The position numbers were made by a program, and so were the translations under genes. Under the pieces are notes generated by a model that was not told where the DNA came from, ran no database searches, and was given only the letters and a program-made list of their open reading frames with translations. Source: DATAXP01 sp963708675 (GTDB taxonomy: Bacteria > Planctomycetota > Planctomycetia > Pirellulales > PNKZ01). Taken from it: a stretch of DNA of 64,000 nucleotides. The stretch spans positions 1,240,001-1,304,000 of the forward strand of contig CAVPTO010000003.1 in assembly GCA_963708675.1 (NCBI GenBank), in the 5' to 3' direction. The number at the start of each line of letters is the position of its first letter. Positions within the stretch are counted from its first letter, which is position 1. Below are positions 53,467-61,908 of the stretch, piece after piece.

Positions 53467-54374
53467 GCCTCTGCCTCCTGCAAACGGAACGTGGTTCGTT
53501 GGGCAACGCGCATCTTGGCGCTGCGAGCACGCGGGTTGCGAGCGACCTCCGCATCGGTCGGACGCAGCGGCTTTTTCGTTAACGCGTGATAGCGTGGGTC
53601 GTCGCGGAATGTCTCTTTGACACGCCGATCCTCGAGTGAGTGAAAGCTGATGATCGCCAATCGCCCGTCGGGCCGCAGGCAGTCGGCAAACGATTTGAGC
53701 GATCGGTCGAGACTGCCCAACTCATCGTTCACCGCGATCCGCAGCGCTTGAAACGTCCGCGTCGCCGGATCGATGCGATCACCACGAGCCGCCCGCGGAT
53801 AACACGAGCGCACGATGTCGGCCAGTCGATGCGCCGTCGCGATCGGCGCGTTACGCCGTTCGTCGACGATCTTTCTGGCAATGCGGCGGCTCAAGCGTTC
53901 TTCTCCGAATTGATAAATGACGTCGGCTAGGTCATCGGCCGAAAGGTAATTGATGAGGTTGCTGGCGGGCTTTCCGGTCGTGGGATCGAATCGCAGGTCG
54001 AGAGGTCCGTCGGCATCGAAGCTAAATCCGCGTTCCGTGTCGGCCAGTTGATCGCTCGATAAACCAAGGTCGAGCACAATCCCGTCGACGGCCTTGATCT
54101 CCAACTGAGCGAGCACCTCGGGTAGTTCGGAAAAGTTTGCCTCGGCGAGTTTGACATTCATTCCTTTGAGGGTTCGTTCGGCGCGAGCCAGCGCATCGGG
54201 ATCGCGATCGAACGCCAGCACGAAACCGTCCGGTCCCACAAGCTCGGCCAAGGCGCGAGTGTGTCCGGCGCCGCCGAGCGTCCCGTCTACGATGACTGCG
54301 CCGCTCGTGGGAGCGAGCCACTGGACGACCTCGTCCAGCATCACGGGCACATGCTGCGAAACGGCTTCGGACAA
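53463..54374 (-). CDS. rsmH: 16S rRNA m4C1402 methyltransferase RsmH (MraW)
   Basis: A 303-residue S-adenosylmethionine-dependent methyltransferase. HVPVMLDEVVQWL, VDGTLGGAGHTRALAE (cofactor-binding loop), AFDRDPDALARA, VDGIVLDLGLSSDQLAD, RGFSFDADGPLDLRFD and ISFHSLEDRRVKETF are all hallmark RsmH motifs. It methylates N4 of C1402 in 16S rRNA at the ribosomal P site. It lies downstream of mraZ, as in most dcw clusters, but is separated from it by a 432-bp gap. It overlaps the LysM gene by 4 bp. Length is normal and the sequence is intact. Confidence 0.97.
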   Translation of the reverse strand: MSEAVSQHVPVMLDEVVQWLAPTSGAVIVDGTLGGAGHTRALAELVGPDGFVLAFDRDPDALARAERTLKGMNVKLAEANFSELPEVLAQLEIKAVDGIVLDLGLSSDQLADTERGFSFDADGPLDLRFDPTTGKPASNLINYLSADDLADVIYQFGEERLSRRIARKIVDERRNAPIATAHRLADIVRSCYPRAARGDRIDPATRTFQALRIAVNDELGSLDRSLKSFADCLRPDGRLAIISFHSLEDRRVKETFRDDPRYHALTKKPLRPTDAEVARNPRARSAKMRVAQRTTFRLQEAEA

Positions 54375-54806
54375 TGGATCGCGCCGATTTCGGCCGAATA
54401 AGGGCGGGTACTATAGAAACGGCCCGCCTCGGAGGACAGACCAATCGCACCATCGTCTGCTATCGCGTTCCCTTACGATAGCCCGCCACACTACCGCTTG
54501 CGGTTTCGCGCGATTTCCGCCCTGTGGCAACCACCCCAGACTCAAGCGCCCCACCTCGGACAGCTTCCGTACCATCCAAGTGGGGTGGGCGCTCGCAGTC
54601 AGCCCATTTCCCGGTTCGGGAAAGGCGACACTAGCGTTCGCAACCAAGACGAGCATCTTGCAGTCCGGTCCGTAGAGGCTGTCCATCGGACGAGATGGAC
54701 GAGAAGCGACAGTTGGTGGCCGCAAACTGTCACCCAGGCCTCGACGCGTGGCGAACAACGTACGATCGGCGAACCCGATGGGTGCAATGCCCTCGAATTC
54801 GCAACC
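54375..54806. other. Gap between mraZ and rsmH with a repeat arm
   Basis: mraZ and rsmH usually nearly touch. Here 432 bp separate them. No gene is recognisable. A single copy of the CGCTTGCGGTTTCGCGC repeat arm is at 54496-54512, and an imperfect stem pairs GCGCCCCACC near 54548 with GGGGTGGGCGC near 54583. The gap may come from repeat insertion. Confidence 0.5.
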
Positions 54807-55262
54807 TTATTTTGCGTCAACTCCTTTGATAAACGCCCGCTCAGCGAGCTGATCGAACTGTGCGGATTGCCTGGCGGCGTACTCTTCCCACCGCTCACGA
54901 TTCCAAAGTTCCAAGTGGTCGTACACACCGAGAAGGACGACGTCCTTGCCCAGCTTGGCGTCATCGGCCAGCGACGGCGGAATGCGAATCCTGCCTTGTG
55001 AATCCACTTCCGCAGGCTCGGCAGACGCATAGAAAAGCCGGTTGAATGCACGGACATCTTCACCCGCTGGCGATACCGACTTACGATCGCCGGCAAGCGT
55101 CGCCAAAGCATCCTCCGTGTAGATGGCCAACGATTTTTCCTGTCCGAGAACAATGTACAGAACCGCACTCTCAGCCAGCCGCAAGGCGTCTCGAATCCGT
55201 TTGGGAATGGCGATTCGGTGTTTGTCATCGATCGCACGCGGGAATGTCCCGGTCAGAAGCAT
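54807..55262 (-). CDS. mraZ: MraZ transcriptional regulator of the dcw cluster
   Basis: A 151-residue protein with two AbrB-like SpoVT/MraZ domains. The first is MLLTGTFPRAIDDKHRIAIP, with the signature DDKHRI-x-IP. The second is AEVDSQGRIRIPPSLADDA. MraZ binds repeated TGGGN sites upstream of its own gene and represses the dcw transcript. Exactly such repeats lie just before its start codon here (55265-55294). It is the first gene of the mraZ-rsmH-LysM unit. Intact and of normal length. Confidence 0.96.
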   Translation of the reverse strand: MLLTGTFPRAIDDKHRIAIPKRIRDALRLAESAVLYIVLGQEKSLAIYTEDALATLAGDRKSVSPAGEDVRAFNRLFYASAEPAEVDSQGRIRIPPSLADDAKLGKDVVLLGVYDHLELWNRERWEEYAARQSAQFDQLAERAFIKGVDAK

Positions 55263-55264
55263 CT

Positions 55265-55294
55265 AAGCCACCACTGCCTCCCACTGGCCCCCAC
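55265..55294 (-). promoter_or_regulatory. MraZ operator: three 10-bp direct repeats
   Basis: Reading the minus strand: GTGGGGGCCA (55285-55294), GTGGGAGGCA (55275-55284) and GTGGTGGCTT (55265-55274). The repeats carry TGGGG, TGGGA and TGGTG with exact 5-base spacers, the known MraZ-box arrangement. The array lies between the -10 box and the ATG, and the last unit doubles as the Shine-Dalgarno region. Confidence 0.8.
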
Positions 55295-55303
55295 ACCGGG
55301 CCA

Positions 55304-55331
55304 AGATTAACCACTCAGCGCCAGCCGTCAA
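55304..55331 (-). promoter_or_regulatory. Putative sigma-70 promoter of mraZ
   Basis: On the minus strand TTGACG (55326-55331) matches the -35 consensus in five of six bases. After 16 bp comes TAATCT (55304-55309) as a weak -10. Transcription would start near 55297, directly in front of the MraZ boxes, which fits repression by steric block. Confidence 0.5.
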
Positions 55332-55615
55332 GAAACTTCTCCACGCGATGCGCGCTCCGACGAATTGTCCCTGCGCATCGTCCGATGAGTAGGCGACTTC
55401 GAGCGATGCAGACGCTTGGAAAAAATTTTCGATTTCGACATCTTCGCGCTATCAAGGCTGTCTCATGCGACGACGCGAATGACAGCAGGCAATTCAAGTT
55501 GTTTAACCTCAACATGTTGCGGCGAATGTCTCGACGGAAGTTAGCATCGCCGCGTATGATTTTGCTTCCGCAGCAACCATTGCGGTGCTGATTCCACGAA
55601 CGAGCGACCTGCCTC

Positions 55616-56662
55616 ATGAGCGAACTGTCGGACTACGACTACGATCTGCCCGAGGGACGCATTGCGCAGCACCCCCTGCCGCTGCGGTCGGACGCTCGGT
55701 TGATGCTCGTCGACCGATGTGCGGGCACCCTGGCCCACCACCATGTTCGCGACCTGCCGGAGTTGCTCGAACCGGGTGATTGCGTCGTGCTGAACGATAC
55801 GCGCGTGGTCCCCGCCCGTTTGCTGGGGACGCGCGTACTCACGGGCGGCGCGTGGGAAGGATTGTTCCTTGAGTCCGACGCTCATGGGGCATGGCAGATT
55901 CTTGGCAAAACCCGCGGCAAGATCGCCGAGGGTGAGTCGGTGATGCTCATGGATAACCGCGCTCAACCGAGCGTCGAGCTGAAACTTGTCGAAAAGCTGC
56001 CTGGAGGCGTTTGGATCGCCAAGCCGCAGACCGACGCGCCCACGTATGAATTGCTCGATCGCGTGGGACGCATTCCGTTGCCGCATTACATCCGCGGCGG
56101 CGAAATGGTGCCCAGCGATCGCCAGAACTATCAAACCGTGTTCGCGCGAACACCGGGGTCGGTCGCGGCGCCAACGGCCGGACTGCATCTGACGCACGAA
56201 GTGCTCAACCGATTGATCGACCGCGACGTCGCTATTTGTCGTGTCACCTTGCACATCGGCCTCGACACGTTCAGACCAATCAAAACCGAGATCGTCGCCG
56301 AACATCCGATGCACCATGAGCGTGGAACGATCGACGCTGCGACCGTCGAGCGCATTCAACAATGCCGCGCTCGCGGAGGCCGCGTCGTCGCCGTCGGCAC
56401 GTCGACCGTGCGTCTGCTGGAGACCGCTGCGCAGTCGGGTGAACTCAAACCATGGTCGGGTGAGACGGACTTGTTCATTCGAGCCGGTTATCGATTCCGC
56501 GCCATCGACGCGATGATGACGAATTTTCATTTGCCGCGCACGACGCTGCTCGTGCTCGTTCGCACCTTTGGCGGAGATGAGCTCATCATGCGCGCCTACG
56601 CCGAAGCGATTGCCGAGAAGTACCGCTTTTACAGCTACGGCGATTGCATGCTCATCGTTTGA
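55616..56662 (+). CDS. queA: S-adenosylmethionine:tRNA ribosyltransferase-isomerase QueA
   Basis: A 348-residue protein matching QueA end to end: SDYDYDLPEGRIAQHPL, DCVVLNDTRVVPARLLG, PHYIRGGEMVPSDRQNYQTVFA, GSVAAPTAGLHLT, VTLHIGLDTFRPI, VGTSTVRLLE, TNFHLPRTTLLVLV and YRFYSYGDCMLI. It transfers the ribosyl part of SAM to 7-aminomethyl-7-deazaguanine in tRNA to give epoxyqueuosine. It is divergent from mraZ across a 353-bp gap. No Shine-Dalgarno is obvious. No other queuosine gene is in the window. Confidence 0.96.
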   Translation: MSELSDYDYDLPEGRIAQHPLPLRSDARLMLVDRCAGTLAHHHVRDLPELLEPGDCVVLNDTRVVPARLLGTRVLTGGAWEGLFLESDAHGAWQILGKTRGKIAEGESVMLMDNRAQPSVELKLVEKLPGGVWIAKPQTDAPTYELLDRVGRIPLPHYIRGGEMVPSDRQNYQTVFARTPGSVAAPTAGLHLTHEVLNRLIDRDVAICRVTLHIGLDTFRPIKTEIVAEHPMHHERGTIDAATVERIQQCRARGGRVVAVGTSTVRLLETAAQSGELKPWSGETDLFIRAGYRFRAIDAMMTNFHLPRTTLLVLVRTFGGDELIMRAYAEAIAEKYRFYSYGDCMLIV

Positions 56663-56764
56663 CGTGTCGGCGTTCTCCGCGCGGCCGGTATTCAATTGCG
56701 CTCGCCGTCGCTATGCTATCACTCTCACAATCAGTGGCTCGATCACGCCGGAGACACGCTGACG

Positions 56765-57385
56765 ATGGTTTTCGACGTTCGCACGGAATGTGTCATGGTG
56801 GTGCCGACCGCGGTGTTCCATGACGTAGGACATTTCCAAGGGTTTAGTGCTGACGTTCAGCGTTACCTCGTACCGCTGTTGCGACCCGAGAACATCAGCT
56901 ACCGCCCACGTTCCGAGGTCGAAGGCGATCCCAGCTTCAAGCAGCTCATTCCCTACGTGATTTTCCGTTACGGGCAAGGCGCGAACACGCAATTGTTCCA
57001 ATACACGCGTGGCACCGGGCAAGGCGAAGGCCGTCTGCACCGCAAACGCAGTGTCGGCATCGGCGGGCACATTTCGAGTGATGACGGCGACGTCGAACGC
57101 GCCACGCACGCCTACGAAGAAGGCATGCGACGCGAACTGGACGAGGAAGTCATCATCGGCACGCCGTACAGCCAGCGGCTTGTCGGCATGATCAACGACG
57201 ACGAAACCGACGTGGGTCGCGTGCACCTGGGCATCGTGCACATCTGCGACGTCGAACGACCGGACGTAGAGCCACGCGAGGCCGAGATGGTCGATTGCGG
57301 CTTTCGCAACGTCGACGCCTTGCTGCGCGAGTGCGACGCATTCGAGACATGGTCGCAGATTTGCCTGAAGGCGCTGTTCGCGTAG
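56765..57385 (+). CDS. NUDIX-related phosphoesterase
   Basis: A 206-residue protein. The segment IGGHISSDDGDVERATHAYEEGMRRELDEEV is a variant NUDIX box (G-x5-E-x7-RE-x2-EE pattern, with a longer first part). It is typical of the predicted phosphoesterase group with N-terminal VVPTAVFHDVGHFQGF. The family hydrolyses nucleoside-diphosphate-linked compounds, but for this group no substrate is known. ATG 56765 has a GGAGA site. It ends 3 bp from the convergent thioesterase gene. Confidence 0.8.
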   Translation: MVFDVRTECVMVVPTAVFHDVGHFQGFSADVQRYLVPLLRPENISYRPRSEVEGDPSFKQLIPYVIFRYGQGANTQLFQYTRGTGQGEGRLHRKRSVGIGGHISSDDGDVERATHAYEEGMRRELDEEVIIGTPYSQRLVGMINDDETDVGRVHLGIVHICDVERPDVEPREAEMVDCGFRNVDALLRECDAFETWSQICLKALFA

Positions 57386-57388
57386 CGC

Positions 57389-57775
57389 TCAGTCGATGTG
57401 CAACCACTCGGGCACGCGTTGCACCTGACCTTCGCGGTTCACACAGGCCAATGTGCTCGAACCGTCGCAGATGAGTTCTTCGCCGCGAAACATCTGGTAC
57501 TCGTGTTCTATCTTTGCGGCCGTCACGCGCGACGTTCGCGTCTTGAGCCGAAGCACGTCGTCATAACGTGCGGGGCGTCGGTAGCGGCATTCCATGCGAA
57601 CGACGACCATGAAGACGCCGCCCGCCTCGACGTCGCGGTAGTTCATGCCGTTGGCACGCAGCAGCTCGGTGCGTCCGACCTCGAAATAGGTCAGATAGTT
57701 GGCGTGGTGCAGGACGCCCATCGCGTCGGTTTCCTGATACCGAACGCGAATCTCGATCTCGTGTTCTTTTAGCAT
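57389..57775 (-). CDS. Acyl-CoA thioesterase, YbgC/4-hydroxybenzoyl-CoA type
   Basis: A 128-residue single hot-dog fold protein with the family signature VRYQETDAMGVLHHANYLTYFEVGRTELLR: the catalytic Asp in the ETDAMGV loop and His-His-Ala-Asn-Tyr. It hydrolyses short- or medium-chain acyl-CoA thioesters. It is convergent with the NUDIX gene. ATG 57775 begins MLKEHEIEIRVRYQ as in homologues. The longer frame to 58141 is antisense to the ACT gene and not real. Confidence 0.92.
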   Translation of the reverse strand: MLKEHEIEIRVRYQETDAMGVLHHANYLTYFEVGRTELLRANGMNYRDVEAGGVFMVVVRMECRYRRPARYDDVLRLKTRTSRVTAAKIEHEYQMFRGEELICDGSSTLACVNREGQVQRVPEWLHID

Positions 57776-57841
57776 CGGGCCATTGTATCGCGTGTGTCGA
57801 AATCGTTGACCGCTTCGGCGGCTTCCCCTATAAACGGGTGC

Positions 57842-58336
57842 ATGAGTATCGGTGATAGCACAGGGACTGGCTACGCCACCGCCCGCGGGCGGGGTTACCC
57901 GTCCATTCGTCAGTTCACCGTGTTCCTTGAGAACCGCGTCGGGCAACTGCTCGAAGTGGTCCGCCGGTTCGAAGGAAGTCGCGTCAAAATCGTCGCGCTC
58001 TCGATCGCCGATTCGGCCGAGTGCGCCTTCTGCCGCTTTTTGCTCAGCCATCCCGAGCAAGGTCGCGAGATTCTGGAGCGTGCGGGATTGGCGCTCATCG
58101 AAAGCGATCTGATCGGAGTCGAGTTGCCCGAAGGGCCTCAACCGCTATTGCGAGTGTGCACCGCATTGCTGCAGGCCGAGGTCAACATCGTGCAGGCCTA
58201 CCCGCTGCTCACACGTCCTCGCGGCCGCCCGGCCGTCGCCTTGATGGTCGACAACATCGACATGGGCCTCGAGACGCTCGCGAGCAAGGGCTTCGCGATG
58301 ATCAGCGAGGCCGACCTCGCCGACGACGAGGAATAG
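57842..58336 (+). CDS. ACT-domain protein (two ACT domains)
   Basis: A 164-residue protein. The first ACT-like unit is RQFTVFLENRVGQLLEVVRRFEGSRVKIVALSIADS, and a second lies around LLRVCTALLQAEVNIVQAYPLLTRPRG. ACT domains bind amino acids or similar small ligands and often regulate amino-acid enzymes. This stand-alone form is common in planctomycetes and its partner is unknown. ATG 57842 is chosen, but 57794 in the same frame is possible. Confidence 0.8.
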   Translation: MSIGDSTGTGYATARGRGYPSIRQFTVFLENRVGQLLEVVRRFEGSRVKIVALSIADSAECAFCRFLLSHPEQGREILERAGLALIESDLIGVELPEGPQPLLRVCTALLQAEVNIVQAYPLLTRPRGRPAVALMVDNIDMGLETLASKGFAMISEADLADDEE

Positions 58337-58341
58337 CGTTG

Positions 58342-58437
58342 GCCGCGTCGCTTGCGACGCGATTTGTCACTGTCTAATCGTGAAATCCGTGTCGCCTCGT
58401 GAAATCCGCGCCGAAAGCGCGTCGCAAGCGACGCGGC
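58342..58437. repeat. Inverted repeat, 20-bp arms (GCCGCG family)
   Basis: Exact complementary arms 58342-58361 (GCCGCGTCGCTTGCGACGCG) and 58418-58437 enclose 56 bp. It lies between the ACT gene and the convergent zinc-ribbon gene and leaves almost no other space in the gap. Confidence 0.85.
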
Positions 58438-58440
58438 TAA

Positions 58441-59232
58441 CTACGGAATATCGAACACGCCTTCGGGTATCTCTTCGAGACCGCGGACGGCCATGTGCGT
58501 GATCGACTTCCACGACACGACGGCCACCGTGAACGTGCCATCCGACTCGCGGACGAGGAACACGCCTTCGTCGTTGCGTGACAGTTCGGCGGCGTAGCCA
58601 TCGGGAATGAGCATCGTGCCGCCTTCGAGATACAACTCGATCGTCGCCCCGCGCGCCTTGTAGCTCCACAGGTTCGCGAAAAACTCGCCGCGCGAACGCT
58701 CGACCGGTTCCTCGTCGCCGTGGTTGTCGAGACGGAAACCGAACGACTGCTCCGGCTCGTCGATCTCGGACGGTTCGTGCAGCTCGTCTTCGGTGGGAAC
58801 CAAAAACTTCACGCCGCACTCAGGGCACGTGCCCGGTTCGCCTCCGAGCTCGCTGCCGCCACGCAGATGATGCCCGTTCGGACAAAGGAACGAAATCTCG
58901 TCTTCGCCGAGTTGGTCCTCTTCGTCATAGCGGCTGATGGGATTGTCGACCGAAGGCTCGGCAGACGCCGACGCGACCGGAACGACCGATGCCGAGCCTG
59001 GCCCTGCCGCCGAGGCAGTGACCACCGGGACGGGCGTGGCCATCGGGCCCGAGCCGTTGCCATTCGACGAGCTACCGCTCGCGGCGAGGTCACCGATGTC
59101 AATCGTCCCTGAGCCGCTGACTTCGGGGACGCGGAAGATCGCTCCACAGTGCGGACACTTCCCTCGCTTGCCTGCCTGAGATTCAGGACAAAGCAGCTTG
59201 TGCCCGTTCGGACAAAGCAACGCGATGGTCAT
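58441..59232 (-). CDS. Double zinc-ribbon protein, unknown function
   Basis: A 263-residue protein with two similar zinc-ribbon units (LLCPNGHKLLCPESQAG ... KCPHCGAIFRVP at the N-terminus; FLCPNGHHLRGG ... TCPECGVKFLVP near 115-146). They are joined by a Ser/Gly/Ala-rich linker. The C-terminal about 90 residues are a compact beta-rich domain (ATIELYLEGGTMLIPDG, EGVFLVRESDGTFTVAVVSW). The double CPNGH unit suggests metal-dependent protein or nucleic-acid binding. No family name is certain. It is divergent from another zinc-ribbon gene 254 bp away. Confidence 0.72.
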   Translation of the reverse strand: MTIALLCPNGHKLLCPESQAGKRGKCPHCGAIFRVPEVSGSGTIDIGDLAASGSSSNGNGSGPMATPVPVVTASAAGPGSASVVPVASASAEPSVDNPISRYDEEDQLGEDEISFLCPNGHHLRGGSELGGEPGTCPECGVKFLVPTEDELHEPSEIDEPEQSFGFRLDNHGDEEPVERSRGEFFANLWSYKARGATIELYLEGGTMLIPDGYAAELSRNDEGVFLVRESDGTFTVAVVSWKSITHMAVRGLEEIPEGVFDIP

Positions 59233-59486
59233 ACGATGCGCCGGTGCCGTGCCAAGGTTCGCGCCGAGAAAAAAGGCCTGAGACCGATCGGTCCAGGTTC
59301 GTCTCCTTCATAGTACCGACCGTCCGACCGATCACCAAATCCGCCGATCATGAGCTTCGTCACACCCACGGTGGGATCGCGTCGATTGTGACGGAACGAC
59401 CGACCGCGCCGGCCGTACTTGACGGCGCTCGACATGCATCCAACACTAGGAACAGAGTCGGCCACTGGCCCCGTCTGAGATGTCGC

Positions 59487-60185
59487 ATGCCGATTCAGGT
59501 CACGTGCCCCGGTTGTAAAGCAACGTTTACCGTCAGCGATAAGTTTGCGGGAAAACAAGGCCCCTGCCCTAAGTGCAAGTCGCCGATTACGATCCCCAAG
59601 CCTCAGGCTGAGGTGACGATCCACGCCCCGACGGACGCACCCGCCACGGCGAAGGTTTCGTCCGCCGGGAAGAACCTGGTCCCGAAGCCGATCAAGCGGC
59701 AGGAAACCAAGGTCACGCCGACTCGCATCGCGGCCATCGCGGTCGTGGTCGTCGCGGCACTCGCCACCGCCTGGTTCGGCGGGTCGTTCTTCCGCGGCGC
59801 CGATATGACGGCGCTCGGCGCACGAGTCGCCGCCTTGTTCGTGATGTCGATCCCCATCACGATGGCGACCTACGCCATCCTGCGTGACGACGAGCTCGAG
59901 CCCTACCGCGGGCGGTCGCTTCTGTTGCGATCGCTGATCTGTGGAACGGCGTACACGGCGATGTGGGTTGTATTCCACTTCATTCCACCCGATGCGACGC
60001 GATCGATCTACAGCTATGTGATCGTCGCGCCGCCGTTCTTCTTGGTCGGGGCCGGTATCGCGCTGGCTTGCTACGACCTCGACTTCGGGTCAGGCTTTTT
60101 CCACTACAGCTCGTACGTGCTGTTGACGCTCGGCCTCGGGTACTTGGCCGGCTTGCCGATGCCGTGGACGGGCGTCACGGTGTAG
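59487..60185 (+). CDS. Zinc-ribbon membrane protein, unknown function
   Basis: A 232-residue protein starting with a zinc-ribbon (MPIQVTCPGCKATFTV ... CPKCKSPITIP) of the type common in planctomycete proteins. A linker follows, then about five hydrophobic helices (RIAAIAVVVVAALATAWFGG; VAALFVMSIPITMATYAIL; AYTAMWVVFHFI; YSYVIVAPPFFLVGAGIALACY; YVLLTLGLGYLAGLPM). ATG 59487 begins at the zinc-ribbon. The frame upstream to 59244 is not protein-like. No enzyme motif. Confidence 0.75.
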   Translation: MPIQVTCPGCKATFTVSDKFAGKQGPCPKCKSPITIPKPQAEVTIHAPTDAPATAKVSSAGKNLVPKPIKRQETKVTPTRIAAIAVVVVAALATAWFGGSFFRGADMTALGARVAALFVMSIPITMATYAILRDDELEPYRGRSLLLRSLICGTAYTAMWVVFHFIPPDATRSIYSYVIVAPPFFLVGAGIALACYDLDFGSGFFHYSSYVLLTLGLGYLAGLPMPWTGVTV

Positions 60186-60201
60186 AAGCGCCTCATGAAA
60201 T

Positions 60202-60251
60202 GGTTAGCCGCGTCGCTTGCGACGCGCTCCACTGGCGCGTCGCGGCTAACC
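60202..60251. repeat. Palindromic repeat (TTAGCCGCG family)
   Basis: Ends GGTTAGCCGCG (60202-60212) and CGCGGCTAACC (60241-60251) are complementary, with mostly paired sequence between. The core GCCGCGTCGCTTGCGACGCG is the same as at 58342. It lies between convergent genes. Confidence 0.8.
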
Positions 60252-60264
60252 GGGCAACACAGAT

Positions 60265-61908
60265 TCACCGCGCGGCCGGTTCGGCGTTCGACACACGATC
60301 GTAGGCACGAAACTTGTCGCTCATCTCGCGACGAATGCGCGCGTACATCTGCGACGTCATCAGGTTCGAGTGATCCTTGTCGGGGACGATCTCGATCTTG
60401 GCGTCGCTGCGAAGGTCGGCGAGCGTGGCGGCCAACTTCTTGGCGGCGCCTTCAAGATAGAACGTGTCGCGGGCGCCCATGATCACGTGCAACTTGCCGC
60501 GAAGTTTCGGCCCCAGCGTCGGCCACTCTTGCTCAAGTTTCAAGCGGATGTCATACGGTTTCCACGACTCGGCAATCGTCGCGTCGACGGCGCCGGTCTT
60601 TCGATCCCACAATCGCATCGGCTCGCCATCGGGACCCTTCGGGCTAAACACCGCCTCGAACGATCGCAGTTGCCCGCCGCGTTTGATCACGTCGTCCATC
60701 TTGGCGAACGAGTCGTACCACAACACAGGCTCGTTGCCACGGCGCGCGATGGGGCGTCGTTGAGCACGTGCGTCGCGATACATGTTCGACGGCGGCACGC
60801 GGTACAGGTCGATCTGTTGAAAGTCGCGAAAGTCGACGGGATCGGGCGCGGTGCTCCACACGCCGTCAAAGAACTCGGGATGGTTCACTTGCACCCACAG
60901 GCTCGACCATCCACCCGAGCTGTGCCCCGTCAGGAACCGCCCGCGAGGCTCGTCGACCGTGCGGAATGTCTGATCGAGATACGGAATCAACTCGTCGATA
61001 AGGGCCTGCCCGCGCGGGCCATTCGTCGCGCTATCGGCAAAACAATGGTGACCCCACAGGCAATCGCCGGACAACATCACGCGAATGAACTCGACTTCGC
61101 CGGTCTCCGCGACGGGGGCGGCATCGGCGTGCCGCAAGGCGTCGCGATGCGTTCCGCCGAAGCCCGGTATCGAGTAGATAACCGGATAGCGACGAGCCGT
61201 ATTCGTCAGATAGCTTGCCGGCAACACGACTCCGGCGCGATGATAGACATCAAAGCCATGAAACTTCGACAACAGCGGGCTCAGCAGCACAACCTCGCGC
61301 AGCCAGCCGACCACCGGAAACGATTCGTCGGGCACGACGCTGTCGAGCTCGAGCGCGATGTGTGCGTTCGATGACTGCTGGTCGTGGAGGACACGAACGA
61401 CGGAACTATAGAAGTTGCCGGGAGCGCGACCTCGCCGGGCGGAGTCGCGTTGATGGTCGAGCAACGCTTGCGCGTGGTAAGTTCCCGGAGGGAGCTTGTC
61501 GAGCGTTGTCGGGAAACCGTCGGCCGAGGCGTCGATGCGACGCGTGCTGCCGGGCTGCATGTCGACCACGTCGATGGCGAAAAACGGCTCGGGCTTGAAC
61601 CAGTTTGGCCCCAGCCGCGGCTCGGGCTGCCGATTCGCCGACAGAAAGACAAACAACCGCCCCGAGACCGGAACCTCGGCAAACTCGTCGCCAAGCGTGA
61701 CCTCAAACTCGACGGCACGGCATGTCTGGACGAGCGATGTGAAGACGAGGACGCCCAACACCGTCCATCCACCGATGCGTCTCCGCCCGCCGCCGGAGCC
61801 GCCTGACAACGATCTCGTCTGTCTCACGAAATTCCGCCTGGGAACGGTGCCTGATCTCAACGACAATCTACCAGACGCCGCGGTCCAATGGGGCGTCGAG
61901 TTGACCAA
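60265..61908 (-). CDS. Secreted esterase (PF00756-type alpha/beta hydrolase)
   Basis: A protein of up to 547 residues. A hydrophobic export signal (GWTVLGVLVFTSLVQTCRA) is followed by an N-terminal beta domain (EFEVTLGDEFAEVPVSGRLFVFLSAN). A hydrolase domain of the esterase-D/enterochelin-esterase type comes next: YPVIYSIPGFGGTHRDAL, the nucleophile in FLTGHSSGGW, and the late acidic/His part in VPDKDHSN. It probably cleaves esters of a polysaccharide or siderophore, unproven. The start is uncertain: ATG 61908 overlaps the divergent HD gene's first codons. A GTG at 61827 would give a more usual signal peptide. Confidence 0.82.
   Translation of the reverse strand: MVNSTPHWTAASGRLSLRSGTVPRRNFVRQTRSLSGGSGGGRRRIGGWTVLGVLVFTSLVQTCRAVEFEVTLGDEFAEVPVSGRLFVFLSANRQPEPRLGPNWFKPEPFFAIDVVDMQPGSTRRIDASADGFPTTLDKLPPGTYHAQALLDHQRDSARRGRAPGNFYSSVVRVLHDQQSSNAHIALELDSVVPDESFPVVGWLREVVLLSPLLSKFHGFDVYHRAGVVLPASYLTNTARRYPVIYSIPGFGGTHRDALRHADAAPVAETGEVEFIRVMLSGDCLWGHHCFADSATNGPRGQALIDELIPYLDQTFRTVDEPRGRFLTGHSSGGWSSLWVQVNHPEFFDGVWSTAPDPVDFRDFQQIDLYRVPPSNMYRDARAQRRPIARRGNEPVLWYDSFAKMDDVIKRGGQLRSFEAVFSPKGPDGEPMRLWDRKTGAVDATIAESWKPYDIRLKLEQEWPTLGPKLRGKLHVIMGARDTFYLEGAAKKLAATLADLRSDAKIEIVPDKDHSNLMTSQMYARIRREMSDKFRAYDRVSNAEPAAR

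Noticed and set aside
54411..54758. 115-codon frame between mraZ and rsmH
   Set aside because: No domain or ribosome site. Composition is like shadow frames, and the stretch contains repeat arms.
57776..58141. Extension of the thioesterase frame to 58141
   Set aside because: Antisense to the ACT-domain gene and not similar to thioesterases. The conserved start is at 57775.
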